This document shows, piece after piece, positions 57,158-64,000 of a stretch of 64,000 bases of DNA (the first letter of the stretch is position 1; every line of letters starts with the position of its first letter). Location: NCBI GenBank assembly GCA_963728165.1, contig CAVSIY010000009.1:54997-118996 (forward strand), given 5' to 3'. The stretch comes from Hyphomicrobium_A sp963728165. Lineage in GTDB: Bacteria > Pseudomonadota > Alphaproteobacteria > Rhizobiales > Hyphomicrobiaceae. The notes under the pieces were generated by a model. That model was given only the letters and a program-made list of their open reading frames with translations. It searched no databases and had not been told where the DNA came from. The position numbers and the translations under genes are program-made.

Positions 57158-57839
57158 TGGCGAAGGCCAATCTGCTCACTGCGGTGTTCGTGAAGCAGTG
57201 CCGCAAGCCGGGTATCTATCGCGATGGACAGGGGCTGCTCCTCCGCGTGGAGAAGACCGGCGCGAAGCGCTGGGTGCTTCGCATCACGATCCGCCGCAGA
57301 CGACGTGACGTCGGCCTCGGGTCCGCAAGCGCTGTCTCCCTCCAGGAAGCCCGGGACCGGGCTGCCGAGCTCCGTAAGGCCGCCGCGAGGGTCGCGATCC
57401 CGTGGCAGCCCAGCGCGCCAAGCGCACGACCGTGCCCACCTTCGAGGCCGCGGCTCGGACCGTACACAAGGAGCGTTTGGAGGCTTGGGCGCCTGGCAAG
57501 CACGTCGATCAGTGGATCAACAGCCTGCGTGACCATGTTTTTCCGAAGATCGGCGATCTGCTGGTCTCGGAGGTCGGCTCGGCCGACGTGTTGTCGGTAC
57601 TGCATCCGATCTGGCTCGCAAAGCCCGAGACGGCGCGGCGCGTGCGGCAGCGCATCCGCGTCGTGTTGGAGTGGGCCAGGGTCGCGGAACACCGCGACGG
57701 GCTCAATCCAGCCGACACCGTGGGCTCAGGATTGGCGCCTCAACCATGCACGACGAAGCACCACGCCTCGGTGCCCTACTCTGAGTTGCCCAAGCTCCTG
57801 CATCGAGCGCGAGCTTCCAACAGGACCTCGTCCTGGTAG
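57157..57839 (+). pseudogene. P4-type tyrosine integrase, frameshifted and truncated
   Basis: GTG 57157 starts the DUF4102-type arm-binding domain (MAKANLLTAVFVKQCRKPGIYRDGQGLLLRVEKTGAKRW in part, then DVGLGSASAVSLQEARDRAAELRKAA). One missing base near 57385 shifts the frame; EGRDPVAAQRAKRTTVPTFEAAARTV and the core-binding domain (HVDQWINSLRDHVFPKIGDLLV, RQRIRVVLEWARVAEH) follow. The reading stops after PYSELPKLLHRA at about 57815, so the whole catalytic domain with the R-H-R-Y residues is gone. Integrases of this type use tRNA 3' ends, which fits the tRNA-Ser next door. Not functional. Confidence 0.85.
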
Positions 57840-58018
57840 AGGCGCTTGTAGTCCTGGGGTGACACGGAGTTGAACCACTTGCCCGGATTGAGTTTGGGGT
57901 AGCGGCGATACCCTGCCAGCATGCCTCGCGGGGTGCCGCGAGAAATGCCGAAGGCCAGATGATTTTCAGGGAGGCGCGTGAACCAGGAAGACGTCTTGAT
58001 GAGGGGCGGATGTTGCAT
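57776..58018 (-). pseudogene. Truncated DUF488-like gene, joined to the integrase remnant
   Basis: Minus frame from ATG 58018 (MQHPPLIKTSSWFTRLPENH) shows FGISRGTPRG, YPKLNPGKWF and DYKRLYQDEVL, the N-terminal half of DUF488 proteins (YeaO-like, about 120 residues when complete). After YQDEVL the reading enters LEARARCRSLGNSE, which is antisense to the integrase, and stops at 57776. So the break between the two genes is near 57815-57820, and the C-terminal half of DUF488 is lost. Confidence 0.65.
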
Positions 58019-58045
58019 GTTCGTATTTACCAGAGGTCCAAACAC

Positions 58046-58446
58046 TTAATCATAGCAAACGGTGCACTACGCAAACTGAAAAAGAACCTTGCCGAGATTC
58101 TCAAAATCCTCCCAGCCGGCACTGCTGGACGAGGTGGTGAACCCGGTCCCAGGTCGACCAGGACGGCATCCGAGTGTCTGGTAGGGCTTCCGGGATCACG
58201 CTGCCGACCATACGATGAAGAGACGTACCCATCGGGCTCGCCCGTCTCCCCCGGGCAACCAACCTCCGCGATGCCGTTAAGGCATAGGGAGAAACCTATT
58301 ACTTTTGGATAGCTGGCCAAACCATACGGCGATACACTTTAATAGTGGGAGTTCATCGAACGAAGCACGGCGCATCTAAAGGTCCGTTTCGGGGACGTGG
58401 TTTCGCAGCCAACGACATCGTCCGCCGGCTATTTCATCAGAACAGT
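58046..58446. other. Intergenic stretch without recognisable gene
   Basis: About 400 bp, less GC-rich than the core. Frames in it are short. It should carry the promoter of the secretion cluster; ATACACTTTAATAG near 58330-58345 is a possible -10 region without a matching -35. No repeat of the tRNA 3' end was seen here. Confidence 0.35.
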
Positions 58447-58632
58447 ATGACGACAGATATTCTTTTAACGGATGATAGCGCCAGAAAAGCTGCGGGCCAC
58501 GATCATTATCGCGGCTCGAACATCGATGGCTATTCCCTGACAGAACAGCCGTCCGTCACTCGTCCCAACCGATTTCGTTCTCGCCCAGGCAAGGTACTGG
58601 CCGGTTCGGCAAGTTTCATATTGGAGGATTGA
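58447..58632 (+). CDS. Small hypothetical ORF before the acyltransferase
   Basis: 61 residues, MTTDILLTDDSARKAAGHDH at the start, hydrophilic, no recognised motif. Its stop lies 3 bp before the acyltransferase start, whose ribosome site GGAGGA falls inside its last codons, an arrangement suggesting a real upstream gene. In a region full of indels it could be a fragment. Confidence 0.3.
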   Translation: MTTDILLTDDSARKAAGHDHYRGSNIDGYSLTEQPSVTRPNRFRSRPGKVLAGSASFILED

Positions 58633-58635
58633 GTA

Positions 58636-59274
58636 GTGTTGTTTGGGAGGAAGTCGAAAGACGCGGGAGACGGGGCAGCCTCCGCGCCGGATAAGGTCGC
58701 CAACCCATTGCCGAAAGGCCCTGCGAGTTCCGCGCCCAGTAAGGCCGGCTCTCCATCACGGGCGCAGGGCGCCGCCGCCGGCGGCGCAACCGAACCACAG
58801 CCTGCCGCAGAGGAAGCACAGCAGCGCGCCGCGATCGCGAGACGGCTAGCCGCCGCGTTCGGGGACGTCGTCTCCCTCTTGATGCGCGTGCCCGAATAAA
58901 GAGCTGCGCGCTCGCCGACCTGGAGTGGTTGGTGGTGCCGCCCCTCATGGCCGGCCAAGTCTCGGTTGCGACGGCGCAGTCCAAAACAAATGGGTCGACC
59001 GCGCCGGTCGGACTGGTGCTCTGGGCCCGCGTTTCGCCGGAGGTCGATCGGCGTCTGAGCGTGGCGCTTGGCCAGCGGATCAAACTGACGCCAAAGGAAT
59101 GGACGAGCGGCGATATCCTTGGATCATCGTTGCTGTCGGCGACCAACGGATCGTGCAGGGGATGCTCGTGCCACCTACAGAAAAAGGACTGGGCGAAAAA
59201 ACCCGTAAAGGTCGTGGTGCGGGGGGATGGACGGAAAACCTGCGGTCTCCATTCTCGAGATGAAGGCGGCTTGA
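58636..59274 (+). pseudogene. HlyC-like toxin-activating lysine acyltransferase, four indels
   Basis: Family members transfer fatty acids from ACP to lysines of RTX toxins. Frame 1 from GTG 58636 has an Ala/Pro-rich N-terminus and RRLAAAFGDVVSLLMRVPE. Then come four one-base indels (about 58898, 59119, 59172 and the A run 59235-59238). Stitched, the rest reads LADLEWLVVPPLMAGQVSVA, PVGLVLWARVSPEVDRRLSV, LTPKEWTSGDI, IIVAVGDQRIVQGMLV, PVKVVVRGDGRK, and PAVSILEMKAA, a complete acyltransferase of about 210 residues. I do not find the family's catalytic histidine around VPEYKS. Sequence error is as likely as decay. Confidence 0.8.
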
Positions 59275-59351
59275 ATGAGACGCACAGGTAGCATCGTCAC
59301 TGGACCGGTAGACCGGCGCCTTTCCAATTTGCTTCGTTGTGGGGTTGGGCA

Positions 59352-61352
59352 ATGGGAGGAGACCCACGCAGCGCCTTGGCCCTAACTCCGGGAGCGTTGG
59401 CTTTCGTGACGGCACTGGCGGGCGCCTCCGAAGCAGCTGGTGTCCCTGCTGCAAGCGATAGCCCAGCTTCGGTGATTCCCGATGAGCATTGGCTGGCAAA
59501 CAGCGGGCTGCAACTGACCCTTGGCCTCATCGCCGTCTCGGCGCTCGGCTTGTTCTTCCTGCTCTATCGCAGCGCGCGCCAACGTCGAGCTCCGCAAGAG
59601 GCAGGGGTCGGCTCCGCTCAACCTTCCTCGTGGGCGACACCCTCTGCAGGTGGATCATCGAAGTCGGAGCTGGCAACCGCCCTCTCCTCCTGTCGCGGCG
59701 CGTTCGTCGGCATCGGCTTGTTCAGCGCCCTCATCAACATCCTGGCGCTGACCAGCTCGCTTCATGCTGGAGGTTTACGATCGCGTCTTGCCGAGCCGCA
59801 GTGTTCCAACCCTCGTCGGCCTCGCCGTCCTCACCGCGCTCCTTCTGGGAATTCAGGGGGTCTTGGATCTAATTCGCGGTCGCGTTCTGGTGCGGATCGG
59901 TGCATCGCTTGACAATGCTCTAGCCGGCGCGTCTACACGTCGATGGTGCTGCTCCCGCTCAAGGCCCCCAGTCGGGGTGAGGGGCTTCAGCCGCTGCGGG
60001 ACCTGGATGGCATTCGCTCCTTCTTGTCGAGCCTTGGGCCGACGGCGCTCTTCGACCTTCCGTGGATGCCGGTCTACCTCGGCGTGATCTTCGCGTTTCA
60101 CCCTCTGCTTGGCACTGTGGCTCTTGCCGGTGCGCTGCTTCTTCTTCATTCTCACCCTGCTGACCGAGGTGCTGACGCGCAGGCCGGCGAGAACGGCGAC
60201 GAACTTCGTCGTGCCCCGTCACGGGCTGGCTGAGACCAGCCGACGCAATGCCGAGGTGCTGGTGGCGATGGGCATGATGAAGCGCATGGCAGACCATTGG
60301 GGGGAGGCGAATGATCGCTATCTTGCTCATCAACAAGCCGCCAGCGACGTGACAGGAGGCTTCGGTGCCACGTCCAAAGTCGTCCGCATCATGCTGCAGT
60401 CGGGCGGTGCTCGGGGTCGGCGCCTATCTTGTCATCCACCAGGAAGCGACCGCCGGCATCATCATCGCCGGCTCGATCTTGACCGCGCGCGCATTCGCGC
60501 CCGTGGACCTCGCCATCTCCCCATTGGAAGGGATTCACAGCAGCCCGGCAGGGCTGGAAGCGGCTTTCGAAGCTTCTCGATCTCTTGCCGGAGACGGGCT
60601 GAGCGCCTGCCGCTTCCTGCGCCGCGGGCGCAGCTCTTAGTCGACAGCGCCAGCGTTGCCCCACCTGGAGGTCCACGTCCTGTCCGTCATGGACGTCAGT
60701 TTTTCGCTGGCAGCTCGGTCAAGGCCTGGAAATCATTGGTCCAAGTGCTGCCGGCAAATCGTCCTTGGCAAGGCTGCTGGTGGGCGTTTGGCAACCAGCG
60801 GCGCGGCAAGATCCGCCTCGATGGAGCGGCACTCGATCAATGGAACTCGGAGGCAGTTGGGGCGCCACGTCGGCTACTTACCGCAAGACGTGGAGCTGTT
60901 TGCGGGAACGGTTGCGCAGAATATCGCGCGCTTCGATGCTGCGGCCGACCCTGAGAAGGTCATCGCGGCAGCAGAGACCGCGGGTGCGCACGAGCTGATC
61001 GTCGGTCTGCCCGACGGCTATGACACGAAGCTGGGCGAGCATGGGCTTGGGCTTTCCGCGGGTCAGCAGCAAAGAGTGGCGCTGGCGCGCGCCCTTTTCG
61101 GGAACCCGTTTCTGGTCGTGCTCGATGAGCCCAACTCGAACCTCGATGCTGCGGGAGAGGAAGCGCTGACTCAAGGCGATTCTGCGCGTGCGGGAGCGTG
61201 GTGGAATCGTGATGGTCATCGCCCACCGGCCGAGCGCGCTCGCCGGCGTCGACATGGTTCTCATGATGAACCAGGGCCGCGCCCGCCTTCGGCCGAGGGA
61301 TGAAATTCTTTCGAAGGTCCTCAGGCCGAGGTTCACGAAGCGCCACCATTGA
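59352..61352 (+). pseudogene. Type I secretion ABC permease/ATPase (PrtD/HlyB type), about 11 indels
   Basis: Inner-membrane exporter of a T1SS. N-terminus from ATG 59352 has one extra membrane helix (LTLGLIAVSALGLFFLLYRS) and could be a separate small protein; then SELATALSSCRGAFVGIGLF, EVYDRVLPSRSVPTLVGL, the membrane domain (FDLPWMPVYLGVIFAFHPLL) and AYLVIHQEATAGIIIAGSIL. The ATPase has Walker A GPSAAGKS (60738-60761), YLPQDVELFAGTVAQNIARF, signature LSAGQQQRVALARAL (from 61052), Walker B FLVVLDEPNSNLD and VIAHRPSALAG. Frame changes at about 59761, 59928, 60140, 60403, 60520, 60600, 60685, 60718, 60804, 60860 and 61174. Ends TGA 61352. Confidence 0.82.
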
Positions 61353-61381
61353 GAATTCGTTCCCGAAGGGCGCAGAGAATC

Positions 61382-62689
61382 ATGAGATCGGGACCTTCGA
61401 ACCCGGTTAGGGCTTCCATTCAGCGGCACCTTGTTGCGGGAGCGGCCGTGGCGCTGTTCCTGGCGGGTGGCATCGGAACGTGGGCTGCAACTACAGATAT
61501 CTCTGGTGCCGTCATTGCGTTGGGCCACGTCGTGGTCGATACGAACCTCAAGAAGGTGCAGCACCCCACAGGAGGGATCGTCAGCGAGCTGCGGGTTCGC
61601 GAGGGTGACCATGTCAAGGAAGGCGACGTCCTCATTCGCCTCGATGAAACATTGACTCGCGCGAATTTGGCGATAGTCGGCAAGAGCTGAGTGAGCTTCT
61701 TGCCCGAAAGGCCCGGCTTGAAGCGGAACGCGACGCCGGCGAGAGCATAACGTTCCCCGATGAACTCTTGTCGCACAGTGGGGATCCCGAAGTTGCTCAC
61801 GTGATCGAAGGCGAACGACGGCTATTCCAGATCCGTCGCGAAGCCCGCACCGGCCAAAAGGCGCAGCTTGCCCAGCGCATCGAGCAGCTGAAGAAGGAAG
61901 TCGGCGGCAATGAGGCGCAGGAGCATGCAAAAGCGCAGGAGATCGTTTTGATAAAGCGTGAGCTCGCTGGTGCACGTGATCTCTGGGAAAAAAATCTGAT
62001 GCCGATCACGAAGCTCACGGCACTCGAGCGCGAGGCAACCCGGCTCGAAGGTGAGCGCGGCCAGCTCATTGCCACCATCTCGCAGGTCAAGGGAAAGATC
62101 TCGGAGACAGAGCTGCAGATTATTCAGATCGATCGCGATCTCAGCAGCGAGGTGGGCAAGGAGCTGAGCGAGGTAGAGGGGAAGATCGGGGAATTGGTCG
62201 AGCGCAAAGTTGCCGCCGAGGACCAGCTCAAGCGGGTCGAACTTCGCGCGCCGCAGGACGGTACGGTACTTCAGTTGAGCGTGCATACGATCGGCGGCGT
62301 GATTGCACCCGGCGATCCTGTCATGCTGATCGTGCCGGATACCGATGCATTGACGATCGAGGCCAAGGTCTTCCCAAAGGACGTCGATCAGCTTCGGATC
62401 GGGCAGAGGGCAACCCTGCGGTTCACTTCGTTCAGCTGGCGCTCGACGCCGGAGATAATGGTACGTTGAGTCGGATCTCTCCCGATACGATCACCGACCA
62501 GCGAACGGGACATGACTACTACACAGTGCGCGTGTCGGTCGAAGCTGGCGAACGTCGCGTCTCGGCGCTGTTAAGCTCGTGCCGGGGATGCCGGTCGAGG
62601 TCTTCGTGCAGACAGGTGGGCGCAACGTGCTCTCCTATCTGATGAAGCCGGTCAGGGATCAGCTCGCCAGAGCGTTTCGGGAAAAGTGA
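61382..62689 (+). pseudogene. HlyD-family T1SS membrane-fusion protein, three indels
   Basis: Periplasmic adaptor linking the ABC exporter to the outer-membrane channel. ATG 61382 begins a short cytoplasmic part, one membrane helix (HLVAGAAVALFLAGGIGTWA) and the lipoyl half VVVDTNLKKVQHPTGGIVSELRV-type, RVREGDHVKEGDVLIRLDE. A long coiled coil follows (IEQLKKEVGGNEAQEHAKAQ, SQVKGKISETELQIIQIDRD), then VELRAPQDGTVLQL and the barrel (IAPGDPVMLIVPDTDALTIE). Indels near 61688, 62457 and 62570; stitched C-terminus LVPGMPVEVFVQTGGRNVLSY with REK at the end. About 435 residues corrected. Confidence 0.82.
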
Positions 62690-62690
62690 A

Positions 62691-62807
62691 ATGACATCTA
62701 CATGGAGCCCCGCAACTGGAAGAGGTGGCTCGTTGGGGCTGAAGACCTCGCTGCTTGCTGCCGCCCGTGGGTTAACTACTGACCCAATTCAAGACAAATA
62801 TTCTTGA
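62691..62807 (+). CDS. Very small ORF between hlyD and the exoprotein
   Basis: 38 residues, MTSTWSPATGRGGSLGLKTS at the start, beginning 1 bp after the HlyD stop. The start position is suggestive but the sequence matches no family I know and there is no good ribosome site beyond the end of hlyD. It may be a remnant. Confidence 0.2.
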   Translation: MTSTWSPATGRGGSLGLKTSLLAAARGLTTDPIQDKYS

Positions 62808-62880
62808 GGGCGATAAGCGGAGCCACTAGCCTGTAATCGTTGCCTGTTTGCAGTTTCTATAGTCGCGTTGGGAGACATTC

Positions 62881-64000
62881 ATGGGTTGGTTTTGGGGCGG
62901 CTTCGGAGGTTTTGGCGGGTCGGGGGGTGGCCATTCGGGAGGCGGCAACTCAGGGGGCGGCGGCTCGGGGGGACAAGGCGTTAACCATGCGCCCGAATTC
63001 AGCCTCGACAGTGACAACTCGAATTCAGGCAGCATCACCGAGAACCTCGGAACGCCAGCGCGCAACGCTCTTCTTGGCGCGGTGGGAACGCTCTCCTTCA
63101 CGGACGTCGACACAACGGACAAGCACAGCGCATCCGCCGCTTTCAAGAGAGCGGGAAGCACGTACTCGAGCCCCTTGGGCACGTTGACGCCGGTCGTCAT
63201 CGACGAATTCGAACGGCGACGGCACCGGCCAGATCAAGTGGACCTATGCCGTCAAAGCCCAACAGATCGAGAAGCTCGCGGAAGGCGAGACCATTACCGA
63301 AACCTACACAATCACTCTCGATGACAAGCACGGCGCCAAGGTCACACAAGACATCACGATCACGATTGTCGGCACCAACGATGACCCGGAGATCTCACTG
63401 GGTCGCGGCGACCATATCACCGGCTCATTGACAGAGAAAACGGGTACGCCGTGGCCCGGCACCTTGTTGGCGACGAGTGGTAAGTTCTCCTTCAGCGACG
63501 TCGACGGAGCCGACACGCATAGCGTGAGCGTCGCCCCAAACTGGGACATCGGCACGCTCCTTGCCGTCGTGGGCTTCTGATTCTAGCTGCGGTACAGGCA
63601 ATGTCAGCTGGGTCTACAAAGTGGACGCCAGTGCTGTCGAATATCTGGCGGCAGGCGAGGTCTTGACCGAGACCTTCCAAGTCACCGTGAACGACAACCA
63701 CGGTGGCGCTGCGACGCAGACCGTCACGGTGAGTGTCAAGGGGACGAACGACGCCCCAGACATCCAAGTCCTTTCGGGCGACAGCGCCAACGAGACGATC
63801 AATGAGACAAACGCCGGCCTCGTCAAGGCCGGCACACTGACCGTTACCGACGTCGATCTGTCCGATGTCGTCGGCCTCTCGGTGAAAGCGGTTGCGGTTT
63901 CGGGGCCGACAGGTGGGATCGCGAAGTCCCAGCTGTTGGGAATGCTCTCTATCGATCCGACTACGCCTGCTGATGCGGGATCGACCAGCAATGTGACGTG
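62881..64000 (+). CDS. Glycine-rich VCBS-repeat exoprotein (T1SS substrate), cut by window end, two indels
   Basis: GGGAGA precedes ATG 62881. The N-terminus is aromatic/glycine-rich (MGWFWGGFGGFGGSGGGHSG) without a Sec signal, as in type I substrates. VCBS repeats follow: repeat 1 about 63030-63395 (GSITENLGT, LSFTDVDTTDKHS, ITITIVGTNDDPEI), repeat 2 about 63420-63768 (GSLTEKTGT, FSFSDVDGADTHS, VTVSVKGTNDAPDI), and repeat 3 begins near 63790. Extra bases near 63211 (GAACGG) and 63577 (GGCTTCTGAT) break the frame. Large VCBS proteins are adhesins or cadherin-like surface proteins; the C-terminal RTX nonapeptides would lie beyond the window. Confidence 0.8.

Noticed and set aside
56873..58400. 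Second attachment site (copy of the tRNA-Ser 3' end) within the left part of the island
   Set aside because: No copy of GTTCGAATCCCACCCC was seen downstream within the window; if present it lies beyond the right edge.

Overview
The window looks like an alphaproteobacterial chromosome, most likely order Hyphomicrobiales (Rhizobiales). Codon use is strongly GC-biased and the gene order is typical of that group: ispDF, dusB-ntrB-ntrC, ntrY-ntrX, a D-amino-acid aminotransferase, hfq-hflX; lptF-lptG-lptD-surA-pdxA-rsmA; gmk-yicC-mltG-fabF-acpP-fabG-fabD; rpsF-rpsR-DUF2232-rplI-dnaB-alr-radA-cvpA-purF; rlpA-dacA-tmk-holB-metG-tatD-MBL. The taxon is inferred from synteny and protein character, not from a 16S gene, since none is present.

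Layout. 1-1.5 kb: edge-truncated MarR regulator and the isoprenoid fusion enzyme IspDF. 1.7-10.1 kb: nitrogen control (NtrBC, NtrYX) with DusB and a class IV PLP aminotransferase. 10.3-16 kb: Hfq, HflX, an APC amino-acid permease, MazG and small membrane proteins. 16-26 kb: leucyl aminopeptidase, then LPS export (LptF/G/D), the SurA chaperone, PdxA and the 16S rRNA methylase RsmA. 26-29.3 kb: UPF0114 protein, secreted lipase-like hydrolase, MFS transporter. 29.3-36 kb (minus): guanylate kinase, YicC, MltG and the fatty-acid synthesis cluster. 36-46.4 kb (plus): ribosomal proteins S6, S18, L9, DnaB, alanine racemase, RadA, CvpA, PurF, an SDR. 46.4-54 kb (minus): MBL hydrolase, TatD, MetG, DNA polymerase III delta prime, thymidylate kinase, DacA, RlpA. 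54.2-56.5 kb: a TonB-dependent receptor behind a 13-bp-arm perfect palindrome.

The accessory part starts at a tRNA-Ser(UGA) gene (56.87 kb). It is followed by a broken P4-type integrase joined head-on to a truncated DUF488 gene, then a type I secretion cluster: HlyC-like toxin-activating acyltransferase, T1SS ABC permease/ATPase, HlyD-type adaptor, and the start of a glycine-rich VCBS-repeat exoprotein cut by the window end. This resembles a tRNA-anchored island encoding an acyl-modified or adhesin-like secreted protein.

A striking feature is single-base indels. Seven genes left of 57 kb-plus-one in the integrase carry them sparsely (pepA, rsmA, alr, metG, the TonB receptor), often in homopolymers, including genes that are normally essential. 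From 57.4 to 63.6 kb there are about 20 indels in roughly 6 kb, yet the protein is well preserved between them and I saw no nonsense substitution. That pattern argues for sequence error (or very recent decay) rather than old pseudogenes; coordinates of those genes are given for the reconstructed full span.
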